A DNA stretch of 64,000 nucleotides from the NCBI RefSeq assembly GCF_016906535.1, contig NC_057385.1:2108001-2172000 (forward strand). Direction: 5' to 3'. This stretch comes from Rhizoctonia solani. Taxonomy: Eukaryota; Basidiomycota; Agaricomycetes; Cantharellales; Ceratobasidiaceae. This document shows positions 45,708 through 63,694 of this stretch, in pieces. Position 1 is the first letter of the stretch, and each line of letters starts with the position of its first letter. The position numbers and the translations under genes were made by a program. The notes under the pieces were generated by a model. The model made no database searches. It was not told where the DNA came from and saw only the letters and a program-made list of their open reading frames with translations.

Positions 45708-47240
45708 CTAGATCGCGTATTCGTTAATTGCCCCAGCCTCCTCCAGAGCATTTACAAAATACACTTTCCGCCCAACCGCTACCGCCAACCAAGGAGGTGA
45801 TGGAACTCTAGTTTGCAGCTCTTCCGCTTGGGCGTTGGACGAGGTGGGTAGCTCAGTGAGCCAATCAACGTCTCGGACGCGGTGAGGTCGTCCAAAAAGT
45901 TGGTAGGTTCGAGGGGCTATATGTTAAAATAAATAAATGTTGTGCAAAAGAACTGTGAATTGTAGATACGCCACTCACCACCAGGGAAAGATATGTGATA
46001 TACTTTAATTGCAGCCCCAGGAACGGGCGAAGTAGTCGAAACTGCGAATAAGTTTTCATCCGTTGGGCACCACCTGGAATAGGATACATGATCAACTGCA
46101 GCGGCGCATGGTTTTATGTTTGACCAACCTGAAACGGTGCCCTCCAGAAAGGAATCCTTCGCCTGCGGCGACAGGTTTACCACCTTGTACTCTCCGTAAG
46201 TCCCATATCATCCACCGGGACCCATAAGTCGCGCCAATTCTGCCTACCAGTCAGATTCAATCTCGGAAGAGCTCACGAACGTCACTCACATGTTGGGGTC
46301 ATCCGGTTTCCAATCCGCTCCTCCGCCCAGGGATGAATTCATTGGGACGCCCGAAGTGCGCACCCCGGTGATGCCCTCGGCAACGCGCCTTGGGTCCATG
46401 AGCTCGACAACCCGCTGACGAGACCAGCCATCTGGGATATCTTCGTCAGCCTCCGCCCCCGCCCAATCCACCAAAGACACGGTTCCTCTGGAATCTGCAA
46501 CCAACAAAACACGAGCATTTGCATCGTGGGCTATCACATCCTGCAAAGGGTGCGAGAATGCAATTGGATACGCGCTCGGGGCTTGGTCTACGTCTTGTTT
46601 ATTGTCTCCCAGATCCATACTTGAATCCGACTCTTCCTCAGTCTTGATACGTTTGGACAAATTCCAGATGAGAAGGTTACGGTCTTCGCCGACGCTAGCA
46701 ACATGCATTCCTTCACGGGCTGATGAGAACGCAAGCGATGAGATCCGTGCACTGTGCCCTGTAGTGCCACCACCGAAAACTCGGATTTCTCCCGTGGGCG
46801 GACTCTGGGGTGTTTTTCGAAGAATTCGCATATTTCCGTCTGCACATGCTACCCCAAGCCTAGGAGATATTCATTTATGTTCTAAGGGGTCGGTTTATGC
46901 ATACTCACTCGATGTTCCAGTTGTCAGACGAAGTAGGAGACACCGCTTCAGGTGACCAGTCCAAGGCAATCGCAGTTGCTCCAACGTGGAACGAGGCAAT
47001 AGGGGTTAACGACAGAAATTTTTGCGAGCTGTCCTAATATACAACGAAGAAATCAGGATCGAAATCAACACCAAAATATCAACTTACGCGCAGCAGGACC
47101 TCAACACGCGACTCACCCGCGACAGCAAGCAGCCCCCTTCCTCGTTCATGTTGACATGATTTTATGACATGAACGTCACTGTGATGATCATATACATAAT
47201 TGGACAGAAACGGTGGATCTTGCGGAGGGGATGCGAACAT
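45708..47240 (-). CDS. WD-repeat protein, probable nucleoporin NUP37
   Basis: Readable blocks in order: YVYDHHSDVHVIKSC, ATAIALDWSPEAV, VACADGNMRILRKTP, TGHSARISSLAFSSAREGMHVASVGEDRNLLIWNL (in two parts), LLVADSRGTVSLVDW, WRDLWVPVDD, GHRFRWCPTDENLFAVSTT, IKVYHISFPGG, RDVDWLTELP and PPWLAVAVGRKVYFVNALEE. The order of WD blades, including the FRWCPTDENLFA and LLVADSRGT segments, fits NUP37, a Y-complex nucleoporin at the nuclear pore. A generic WD40 scaffold cannot be ruled out. I used the ATG at 47240 because the open frame further upstream has no ATG; an additional 5' exon is possible. UTP21 ends 147 bp upstream on the same strand. Confidence 0.6.
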
Positions 47241-47387
47241 ATTGCAAGCCGTCGACGTACCAGTAGTCGTGAAGTATAGACCACGTCCAGTTTCCACTCA
47301 TGCAATAATACAAACATGACCAAACAATATCACGTCTCAAAACATGCATCGCGATGACTTTTATAACAAAATGAATTCAGGGCCAAT

Positions 47388-50300
47388 TTATAAGATACCA
47401 CGAATAAATCCCAATGTACCAAGTCCGGCATCTACAAGTTCTAATATCCGTTGACTCTCTTGTTTGTGAACACGATCTAGGGCCTCCATTGCTGATCGGA
47501 GCTCGTCATGTTCGGTGAGGATATCACTGTGTATTCGAAGGAAAACAGCGAGGTAGGTTTCGACGGCCTCAAAATCACGATGAGACTTGAGTCTCTGTGT
47601 GAGTGCATGCATAAAGAGTTCCATGTCATCTATCGCCGAAAGGGAACGAATTTCCAAGTCGAGCGCAGCTGGAGACATGGACTGAGCAAGTGCGAATAAT
47701 GCAGAGTCTAATAAACCCCATATGGGTAAGCGATTACTTTTAGATTCTGGCTGAAAGACTCACAATCTCCTTCTCGTTCTTCTTTGGACATTTGCCTTTG
47801 AAATTCGGTTTGGATGCGCACAGTGCCAGATTGCTTGCGTCGGCTCTCTTCCTTGGATTTTTTAGTTTGCTCAACGCTGGTGTCGAATTTATGATCAACA
47901 CCAGCAACAGTAGGAAGGAAGAAGGGAGCTTTCTCAGGAGCTCTTGGTGCCTCGGTCGGTTTGTTTCGTGCCTAGGAACACCACACTTTCAGGCTTGATG
48001 AACCAAAGGCCAAAGTAAATTACCTTACCTGGATTACTTCGAGATTGAGCAGTGTCTGCCATTTTGATCGGGGCAATACAGTAAGCGTCACGAGTTCCCC
48101 TTCGAGCTGTTCAGTCCTTCCGGGTGATCGTTTGGAGGTGTCAGCCAATGATAATTCTGCCAACTCTCCCAGGTCTAAATCTAACATCGTAGGTGTTAGA
48201 GCGGTACATTGGATGCATCCTTGTTTCATACCCTCGGATTCATCCTCTCCTTGCATAGTTGGCAATTCCAGCGTCGTAAATTCATCCTCAGTGACAGTTT
48301 GAAGTGATACATCACTATATTGTGCTTTGTTGGTCCTACCAGTTAAACTCAGTACATAAGCATATAAACAAGCTGGTTTATCTACTCACCACAAAAATAC
48401 TCCAACGCTATCTACATGCGCACTGGCCAAAAAGTCCCCGGTTGGGGACCATGTAATACTTGTAGCGACGCTCGGAGTTTTAAACGCATCGATCAATCGA
48501 CCAGTAGGAATGTCGAAAGTTCGAATCGTACTATCCAGCGATGTTACGCTGAGCCATCGCGAATCATATGAGAAGCTCTGAGAAGGAATATTATTGAGCG
48601 TAGGTATGGATTTCCCAATTCTCGAAACTTACGACGTCCAAAACCCGCGCCCCAAACCCTTTTAATTCACGAACAACCTTTCGCGTCTCGATATCTAATA
48701 TGCGCACGATTAAATCATCGCATACAACCGCTAATAATCCACTATCTCGCTGAAGTTCAATGGAGACGGCCGTTGAAGGAAGCTCGACTTGGTCCAGCTT
48801 GACGGTCGTGTGGAAATCAAAGAACTAAAGGTAACTTGTTAGAGTGAGTCTAGCAAGATTTGAATCAAATCTACGTACGTGGATAGAACCAGTGAGAGTG
48901 CTCGCCACCAATACTTTATTCAATGTGTCGCTCGCGATGCCTGTCACCGTTTGACCTTTACCAATAGTGTATGTCCTACGTTTCAGTCCACTCTGCATAT
49001 TATATGCCTGGACGACTCCTTGGGTGGTACCAATGAACCCGAAATTTCCACATGCAGAAACACAAACAGCCTGCTCGACCTCTATTAGAGACCCCCCAAA
49101 CGCCGAACGAGTAATTGGGTAAGTCAGGGCTGACCTTGATTGCACCCAAAGAAACATCTACGCCTTTTCCTTTCGTACTCACACCCTTCGCCTTCTCGGC
49201 TCCTCCCATACTCCATTTACCGAGTTTCTTTTCGCGCACGCTCCAGGTTCGGGCAAATGTCTCGCCCGTGTGAGCTGTCAGGACGTCTTCCCAATCCTTG
49301 GATCGTGTAGAAGAATATGCAACAGCTGTGATCGCAGGTAGTTTGAGATGAGATACAGGGATTGCGAGTGATGTAGCTTTTTGCTCGAGTGAGCCTGAGT
49401 GAGATGTGTATTAACTATCGTATGATTCGCGTATAATAGGCCAAGAAAGTCACCTTGAGACAACTCAAAACTGCGTGAGTCTCTGACTACAGAGGTGTAC
49501 CGAAGACTGCGATCTCTCGATGCAGTAAGAATTTGTTTGCCGTCTTCGCCATAGTATCGAATCAAATGAGGGGGTGCGTGATGACCTGCTCGGTATTTTA
49601 ATAGCCGGGGAGGTTCATCTGGTGACTCAAACAACCATTGCTACTCGGACATTAGCAATGTGAGGGAAGAAAAGGATGGGATTATACCTTCAAGCTATTA
49701 TCATCACCAGAGGTTACCATTACTGGCTGCCCCGGAATCCACTGTACTGCCGAAATACTGCTGTTATGTGCACCTTTGACAATGTGCATAAGCCGTCCCT
49801 GTGCGTTTAGGTCCCAAATTGCTATATGGCCTGTCGCAGAGGCGGTAGCGAGTGTGGGGTGGCCATCTGTATGAAAGGTAAGTATATCACGGGCGGCACT
49901 CATGATCAAGAACAAACCCGTTCGAAAAGCAATCGCGCGAACGCTGGCGCCTTCCATAAACACCCGCATGACTTTCTCATCCGAACGAATGTCATATAGT
50001 ACGCATTCCCCGGATGCGAACCCGATACCTATCACATCAACGGCAGGGGACTGGCAGAGTGCAGTAATTGGTGAACCATTGGTCATTGTACTCAGACTGG
50101 TCGCGAGGAAAGTGTGAAGACAGGTGCTGTTTATTTCGGCATGGTAAGAGGTATCGGCTAGCTGAAACGAAGGAGACTTACGCAGTACGAATGTTCCAAA
50201 GTTGCATACTTCCATCTGAACTAGCAAAGAGTACCTTGTTTAGGTATGTGGCAGGGTGAAGCATATGGGCTGCAGTAAAGCCATTTGTGAAGGATAGCTT

Positions 50301-50904
50301 TCCTTGTAGCTCTAATACGACCAATAGTTTAGTTGTGTTAATAGGATAAGTTGGTGATAACGCACCAAATGTATTCTTATCCCATACAATTGCGTGTGCT
50401 CCGTCGGATGAAAGGCAGAGTAAATGGGATCCAAAAAGCAGCATGGAGGAAAGTGTTGTACCCAATGGATTGGTTGCTCTCCCAATTTCCTTCCCTCGTG
50501 TATACTTGATTGCGTAGGTCCCAGCCAGTGCCCACACAAAATTTTCATCAAGTGCGACGGCGGTAATGTTACTTGGAGCATCCGGACCTGAGGCACCAAG
50601 GCAATAAGCAAAAGAACAAGGCGAGTACAGCGTCGTACATACTAACGAGTATAAGACCCATTCTTCCACCTTCCCACAGAGCCCAAGCTTTCCCTAAGCA
50701 TGTAAGTATGACCAATTTAGGGCCCTCAGAGTCTCCCTTGTATGAACGAGCTTGCATTGCGAACGGTACATGGTTTGTTATGATCCCCAGCGCCCGGAAT
50801 GGAGCGAATAGCGTCGGCCTTCGTACCGGCGTTGCATTATTCTTTTGTGTTTTTCTCGACTTTTTGCGGGGAGGCTCGATAACCGCTTCCGTCGCTGCTG
50901 CCAT
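47388..50904 (-). CDS. UTP21: U3 snoRNP/SSU processome protein UTP21 (WDR36)
   Basis: WD-repeat component of the small-subunit processome, acting in 18S rRNA maturation in the nucleolus. The start MAAATEAVIEPPRKKSRK is a basic nuclear tail, followed by LFAPFRALGIITNHVPFAMQAR, the signature opening of UTP21. Two beta-propellers follow (for example VVALDENFVWALAGTY-type blades, VLFASSDGSMQLWNIRTA, VDVIGIGFASGECVLYDIR, ATASATGHIAIWDLNAQGR, QPVMVTSGDDNSLK, VCVSACGNFGFIGTTQG). The C-terminal UTP21 domain reads LDLEIRSLSAIDDMELFMHAL and KSHRDFEAVETYLAVFLRIHSD, ending at TAA 47388. It starts 211 bp from GAR1, divergently. Confidence 0.8.
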
Positions 50905-51115
50905 GGTAGATTGGTTCAGAACTGGGAACCCGCAGGTGCATGTGGCTGTGCTAAATTTGAGGATCATGTGTGATTGGCTGATTGTCATAAAGTTTCATTG
51001 CTCATCGACCACTGCCGTTCCCAATCCTACTTTCTGCCCCGCCTTCCGGCCGCTCACTACCTGAGTTAACCATTGAATAAAAACAACTTATCTGAATTTA
51101 GAATAGACTGCTGAG
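50905..51115. promoter_or_regulatory. Bidirectional UTP21-GAR1 promoter region
   Basis: 211 bp between two ribosome-biogenesis genes. It contains ctcatcg at 51001-51007, the core of the PAC motif (GCGATGAG in reverse) that marks ribosome-biogenesis promoters in yeasts. One partial match only, so regulation is inferred. Confidence 0.4.
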
Positions 51116-51948
51116 ATGAATCGAGGCGGATTTGGTCGAGGCGGTCGAGGTGCGGACCGAGGAGGACGTGGTGGTATGTCCATTCACCATATTGATAAAC
51201 CAAACTAATAAATATCAGGTGGAAGGGGCGGGGGCCGCGGTGGGTTTCAGCGCCAGGATATGGGTCCCCCGGAGACTGTGTTAGGTGTGTACACCAAAAA
51301 CCTAATACGGCAACAGCTAATGACCAGCGCAGAGCTGGGATCGTTTGTTCACGCAGTTGAAGATGAAATGCTTTGCTCTTCGCTGATACCTGACAAAGTT
51401 CCTCATTTCAATGCCCCAATCTATCTGCAAAACAAGTCCCAAATTGGCAAAATCGACGAAATTCTGGGACCAGTGAATGAGGTATATTTCTCGGTCAAGA
51501 TGGAGCCCGGAATGGTAGCCGCAAGCTTCAAAAAGGGAGACAAGGTATATGTATCCGACCAAAAGCTACTCCCCATCGAACGGTTCCTCCCCAAACCCAA
51601 GATTATTGGTGGAAAAGGTACGCAATTTGTTCGTATGCTGAAATATCATATAACTCACTCTATTGTTTTTGTAGTTGAAAGTGAGTACAAGCTGCTTCTT
51701 GTATAGACATTAGAGTGTTTATAATTTTCTCAGAGCGAGGTAGGGGAGGAGCAAGAGGTGGTGCCCGCGGCGGACGTGGTGCTCCTGGTGGACGAGGCTT
51801 CTCTCGCGGAGGTGGACGCGGGGGACCAGGAGGACGAGGAGGCTCTCGCGGAGGCCCACCACGCGGGCGGGGCGGCTTTGGAGGTGGATTTGGGGGAGGC
51901 TTTGGAGGTGGTCGCGGCGGAGGACGGGGGCGTGGCCGTGGGCAATAA
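51116..51948 (+). CDS. GAR1: H/ACA snoRNP subunit GAR1
   Basis: Core protein of H/ACA ribonucleoproteins that guide rRNA pseudouridylation. The N-terminal tail [20 protein letters not shown] and the long C-terminal RGG tail (51733-51948) flank the conserved core: [83 protein letters not shown]. The core follows an intron ending near 51346 that restores VLELGS. GG-rich tails are normal for GAR1 and are targets of arginine methylation. The repeat-rich tail also produces long open frames in other frames, which are shadows. Confidence 0.88.
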
Positions 51949-52097
51949 ATCAATGATGTTTTGGTTTGATCTGATCAATACAAAATGTACATTAGTCTCT
52001 TATGGACTGAAATTCGGCGCTTCTATGCTCGACGGCAATAATACCGTGACCAGATTTGGTATCGTCACGCCTGAACCGGTTCACTCTGTCCACAATG

Positions 52098-54489
<2,392 letters not shown>

Positions 54490-54577
54490 TACCTAATACT
54501 GCTCGTAATATTTGAATCAGAGAGATATTACATAGGACTGAATCAATCCATGAACTATGATAACATATACAAAACAT

Positions 54578-57514
<2,937 letters not shown>

Positions 57515-60269
57515 GGCCAAGTGAGTGAGTGGACGTTCGTTGTGGCTATGTCCACATGGGTAACAACAAACATTACGTGAGAGAGTACCCAAACGCCAGG
57601 CGCTAAATACTACGACTGACCCAAGGCTCTTCAAACCCGGCCTTCCATTTCATGAATTTAGTTTGTTTTTTCTATGATGAGAAATAGCAACCTTATACCC
57701 TACACTCAGTCGAATATTTTAATATTGATCATAGATTGTCTTAAAGCCTCTCAAGCCTTCAGAGCTTACCCCCTGCCGAGCATGGGGTACAACGAGCAAG
57801 GGCAAACCCGTCCTGCATATACTTTCTGGTGGGCCAAGATCTACTACCATTAACTCGCACAAAGACGTACCTATATCAAGAGCCCCTGCTATGGTCCTCG
57901 CTTGGGAGTCTCGGCCTTGAGAATTTAATGCATGGCCAGTCGAATTGATCAGCCATCGGCACATCTTGAAAACTATCCAGCCCGCAGCGATGGTTCGAGT
58001 GGGGACAGCGGATCGACCGCTCCCCAAAGAACCTACACACCCTGGAAAACAACTGGCGGCATATCCTAGGCTCGTCCTGTTCTACCGCGCTTAAGCTTCA
58101 GCCTAAATCGTCGTAGTTAGGTTTCAAAATGCGTAAATCATTATTTGTGATTTATCCGTTTATTCGGGTGTCGCGGTAAACCCCAGACAAACGGATAGGC
58201 TTGAATTAATTCCAATAGTGCACTGAGAGATCGCAAGCTCCTTCTCCTGTCTGAAAGTGGGTTACCTCGTTGATTCCACGCTCTGGGCGCCAACTCGGGC
58301 ATCGGCCTCAATACTGTGCTGCTACATAAACTTATAACAGGTGCGGATATATCATTCATACATCCAAATGAACAGTATTACAGTCAACTGAATACCTCCA
58401 CCAATTAATAGGGGTAAGAAGAGTGGCGGGTCACGGGAATCCCAACAAGTGGCACCTCAATATCTCGGGTGTCAGAGACAACGTGCTGTTTTACCATATA
58501 TGCGTATCCTCAAGCCCCTGCTCCCCTGTGTGAAACCTAATTCCCTGTATCGTGGACTGTGTCACACCGCAAGCCTAGCCCTCGTCATCCCAGCGGATAA
58601 CAGCCTTTCCCGCTCTGATCAGATACATATGGAACGAAGGGGCCTGTCGTTCGCTGGATGGATAAAGTGCTCTTTCTTCCTCTATTCGATAGGGCTAGAT
58701 CGGAAGAAACGGGTTCCTATCGGCGGTCGCCTGAAAATACGCATTGCATACACACATGTATCGGAGACAGCGATAGAGTCGGTACGCTAAAGCCGGGAAC
58801 AGCCATGGGGTAAGCTAGGTAGCACGCATGCGAGGCACACGTGCGGCAGGACGATAGTGAAATCTAGAAATTAAATCCCCGGGTTCATACCTCTGATAGT
58901 GTCGGGGTCCACGGCTCGGCTGTTAGTGAATCATATGATACAGTGATGAAGGTATGTGGCCGCAGTGATGGTATTCGAACACTTGCGAGTGCTTTTCAAA
59001 TATTGTCTTAGACAAACTGGACTTTGGCGCGATAACTTGGACACTCACTGCTCAACCAGCACACTGATTTATATACATCCCGGTCGCGTGTGTAATTTGA
59101 TACTTTGGACGAAACGCAAACAATGATTTAGTTGCCTGAACGCTTCCAGCAGTCAAGGGTGATGACAACATGTGCACCGGCAACTTATCGGAGCAGATAG
59201 AAAATCGAGTCCCCTGGATCGTTGCGGGAGACACATCCCGAGCGCCGAAAGAGCGCTGGGTGGTGTCCCCTCTAAAATGAGCATCAATTCCTAGTGATGC
59301 TCATAGAAACCCCATCAGAGCTCTTACAAATTCCATGGCCCTTCTGCCCGACTTGTCCATATGAATAATTGACTCTTTAGCCTCTCCGGAGACTCCAAAG
59401 GCACACCAAAATCAACACCGAGGCAATCTGGGTGGCACAGGCCCGATAGCCGAGAAAGGATACGATGACGAACAGGCGACCAGAGCACCAGAGCCAGAAA
59501 TACGTTTCAGCGAGCGCTTACCAATACTAGCTCGCCATCCGGCACAGGCCGAGTACAGTTGGTGTTCAACTGAGATAACAATAGGATATAAATCCATTTG
59601 TCGAGACCGGAGCCAGTGAATTGCTTACCCTGTCAGAACACGAAGTCCACTTATCTGTGTCACACATCGTGTGTAGACAAGTTCGAGAAGGGCATGCATT
59701 CATATAATAGATATCGTCATGCATTTGTCCCAACTAGTATTCCAGCCAGTACGACTATGGCATAAATGGTTGTACATGTCCTACAAGCCCGGTTAGTTGG
59801 CTACCGGGGCATTACATTACCAGATGAAATACATATGGGTTGGATCACGCCGATTGGGGTCTTCGGACCCAAAGTAGAGGTTGCTCGCAATAGCCACCGG
59901 CCGGTTATCACCCTGCATGGCATCCCTAGAGAAGACACGAACAGAGTTCGTACAAACAGGTGCCTTCAATAGATCGCGTATTCGATTTTGAGGTGTTTGT
60001 GTGGAGATCCATCAGGCTATAGGGACCAGCCAAAACTGAGCGGGAGCCAACAGAGCTAATTCTCCCACAGTCAAACCGAGGTCAGCTCTCAGTACAATAC
60101 TATCAATCGAGCATAGCGTTCGGCAGTAGGGGGTAAAACTTGAATCAGACACCCGCCCATCCGCTCTTAACTACACCGATCGTCCCCCCCGGCTCTGCTC
60201 TAGTAACCGTTCTCCCCCCGTTCCTCCCACATCTCCGCTCTTCAAATTAGTTATCCGGACCCCTCCGGC
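57515..60269. other. Large region with no recognised gene
   Basis: About 2.75 kb between CDC5 and the Zn2Cys6 gene, which diverge from it. Open frames are at most about 113 codons and show no family motif or exon-like series on either strand. It may hold a long regulatory region for the transcription factor, an unrecognised non-coding RNA or an old remnant. Confidence 0.4.
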
Positions 60270-63200
60270 ATGGAACAACAACATGATGGCTCGGTCGCGG
60301 GTCCTCTGGCTCTCCTGACGCAGACGACGCAGGTCGTCCAAACCTCAAGTCCAACGGGGGGTTAGTTTCAGTCTTTAGCCACCTATCTTTGTGGCAATAA
60401 CTGACCGTAAAATACCGCTACCGGTAATCTCAGGCGCGCGCGTGTACAGTATGCCGACAAGCAAAGGTTTGTCTCCCCATCCGGTCTTCAATTTTCAAAA
60501 GTCTAAAATCTTTGGCAGATGCGCTGCATTGGGGCAGAGGATGGACAAACTCAATGTCAACGATGCAAACGAAGCAATCTTGAGTACGTATTCAATACTC
60601 CCATAGGTCGCCGAGCCCCTATAATGCCTCCCCACCAGATGTGTCTTCGAGAAGCACCGCCGGGGTCGCAAACCAGGCTCCAAGTGCGTATTCCTCTCTG
60701 ATGAGCCACCCATGATACTGACTTGACTGGTGGCAAAGGCTATCGGAGGCCTCCAAGATGCTTCGACGGATCGAAAAGGGATTAAACAACGAACGCAAAA
60801 AGTCTCAGGTTGCCCAGACACCCTACCCTATCAACACACCTCGTGCTCCTAGTGACTTCAACTTTGCCAGCAACAGCGACGGATTCTTGGACCCGAGTCT
60901 TAACAAGAACGCTGCACCCCCGCGTGGGCCTATGTCTAGCTCGACTACTCCAACATCGACGGACCCACCACCAAGTTCTGTTGTGGGTGTAGGGTCCCCT
61001 GGTAAGCAGGGAATACAAGTGAAGACCCCTGCCCCTGCATCGCCATCACAGACCATGGAGGCCGATGACGATGACGAGGATGAAAAGGAACCCTCAGATG
61101 ATGGTTTATTCCCTGCCCGTCTACTTGCTCGTGAGAATCGTCGCAACTCGTTCTTCCGGACAATTCTCAATCCAGCCGAGACAGAGGGTGGACATTCTCC
61201 TGATGACCAGAAGCCTTCGATGGACAGTAGGCAGGCTTCGGTAACAAGTAACATTACATCCATCGGTTCAATTATTCCGGAGCCTAAGGACCCGATCGCA
61301 GCGGGATTGATGGACGAAGCCCAAGCAAAGGTACTATTCGATTTGTAAGTACGAGAGCTGGGTGTTAGAAGCGTCGCCTTACCTGGCAATCTCACCGCAG
61401 GGTTTTCCTTCGTCTCAACCCATTTATCAACCTTTTCGATCCTGTACTCCATACGGTGCCTTATGTGCGGTCACGGTGTCCCTTCCTGTTTACCTGCCTG
61501 ATTATGGCAGGGTGCAAGTTTTGGAAACCGGAATTATTCAAGCAAACCCAGCGGATCGCCAATGAATTTGTGGTCAAAGCTTTCGCTGACCAGTGGAAAC
61601 GTGTTGAGATCGTTCAGGCGTTTGCATGTATGACTTACTGGAAAGAACCTGAAGACACGGTATGTCTACTTTGCCACCCATCAAACCCAACTAAGCGAAC
61701 CGTTACAGAGAACCTATACCTATATTGGTTATGTATGTCAATCTTCCTAAAGCATGTTCCAAATTTCTCAACGACATCGTTTGCAGGCAAGCCGAATGGC
61801 TGTAGAGCTAGGTCTCAATCGATACATGGCCAAACCTCCTGAGGGAGAAACCGAGCTTCAGAAACGCGAACGTCGAAATAGGGAACGGACCTATCTGGTC
61901 TTGTTCGTACATGATCGATCGTTAGCTATGCAGACTGGGCGTCAATGGATGCTGCCAGAGGTCAGGAAGCTGATTCTTTGGACACGGGGCGCATAACTAA
62001 TCGTTCCTTTCTCATAGTGTGATTTAGTGCGCCACTCACTGACTTGGCACGAAGACAATTTTATCCGCCCAGAGGACGTAATCATTTGTGCATTCGTTCA
62101 ATTGCGTAGAATTGCGGTAAATAGCCCTGTCTCGAACCATCATTGAATACTCCTGACTATTCTCCGATAGGCTGAGACGACAGACGTGTTCTACCTACAT
62201 CGAGGAGCCCCGGGCCTTCTCCACGCCGATGTCAATTATGAAATTCTTCTTCGAGGGTGCAATAGCAAACTGACCCAGTGGATGGACCTCTGGCACGGTG
62301 AAATGAAGAAAGGTGGGTACCTATTAGTCAACCATGCCTCCCAGGTCGGACTCATTGCATCATCAACTGCTGGCGTTGTGTAGCTGGTGGACAAATGTTC
62401 CATTTCTCAATGTTGACATTCTTCCGACTTCACGTGCGCCTTTTCCTCAATAGCTTCGGACTACAGTCCTCGATGGCATCGGTGAGGTCACTTCCACTTC
62501 GTAATTCATACTAGTTGTCTAATCATGATGACTGCCCAGTCGACTCGTGCGAGCGCAAGTTTACATGCCCTCTCGGCCTGTTACACTAGTGCAGTCCAGT
62601 CTCTACAAATCGTAGCGAATGACTTCGCGCCTGTGGGAATGCTGGTAGGTTTCCCCCTTGCTTCCCTGTGGCTTTATTTCACCAACATCGGGCTGCCAGC
62701 GTTATGGACAAGATAGTATAACTGTAATGACCGCATATTCGGCTGTGTTCCTGTTAAAGGTTTGTGAGCGCCACTTCGTCTTTGAAAAACTCTAATTTTG
62801 CGATATAGCTCTTGAGGCGGCCACAAAACGTGACGGATTTACACTTGACCCCAACCTTGTCGGATCTCGACGAGGGTGCTTCTACACAAAAGATCTATGA
62901 TTTGATATCCAGTACCGCCGATGCATACCAAGAGGCAGCAATACATGCATCCTCTTCTGGTTCAGCCGCATATCATGCTCGATTTTTGCGAAGCTTGGTC
63001 GCAAAGGATATGGCAACCAAGGCACGTCAATCTGCAAGGGAACGCAAGCCAAAGGACAATTCCGATGCAATGTCAGTCGGCGGAACTTCGCAGGGAACCC
63101 CCAGCCAAGCATCGCCGAGTTACACAGGTGACCCTGTCAATGCACCACCTTCTTACCACCCCCCTCTCGTACCCGGAACCCAACCTAGTGCGATGCTACC

Positions 63201-63694
63201 TGTGCAGACGCCTCCCGCCGTCGGTGGCGCGGGAATGCCCAACAGCAACGGGCTGATGTACCAGCAGCAGCCGAACGGGATGGTACCATATACGGATGAT
63301 ATATTCCCATTCCCATCGTCGCCGCATCTTCCTATGCACCCCGCAATGCCCCACCAGATGAACGAGCACAATCAAGAGATGCAACAGCAACACCCATACG
63401 GAAACGGCATGCAAATGCAGCACCAGCAACCCCATCAACAAATGATGCCCCAGCACCAGCCACACCAGCACCAGCACCAGGCCAACAACCAGCAGTATGC
63501 CCATAATGTATATGGAAATATGCAGACAGCCGCGGCGACTGCATCAGACCAGCATTATTGGAGAAACATGTTTATTGAACTCGGTGAGTGAGCATAATAT
63601 ACTGCGAACTGGCTTGTGGGTGCTAACTTGTTCGATCGTAGGATTTGGCGGACCTGAGCCTACTGTTACTGGATATAGCAGCACTATGTTGTAG
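60270..63694 (+). CDS. Zn(II)2Cys6 transcription factor with fungal-specific domain
   Basis: Nuclear DNA-binding regulator. The binuclear cluster is split over three exons: ARACTVCRQAKMRCIGAEDG, QTQCQRCKRSNLE, then CVFEKHRRGRKPGSK; all six cysteines are present once the intron at about 60585-60641 is removed. A coiled dimerisation part (SEASKMLRRIEKGLNNERKK) follows, then a long linker with an acidic run (DDDDEDEKEPSDD). The fungal-specific regulatory domain reads RLNPFINLFDPVLHTVPYV, LIMAGCKFWKPELF, RMAVELGLNRYM and HDRSLAMQTGRQWMLPE. The C-terminus is rich in glutamine, histidine, methionine and proline, probably an activation region, ending GFGGPEPTVTGYSSTML. The layout resembles PrtT-like regulators; the target genes are unknown. 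Confidence 0.8.

Noticed and set aside
60570..60650. The last zinc-cluster cysteine of the Zn2Cys6 factor seemed replaced by tyrosine (NLEYVF).
   Set aside because: GTACGT at this point is an intron donor. Splicing to the acceptor near 60641 restores ECVFEKHRRGRKPG with all six cysteines.
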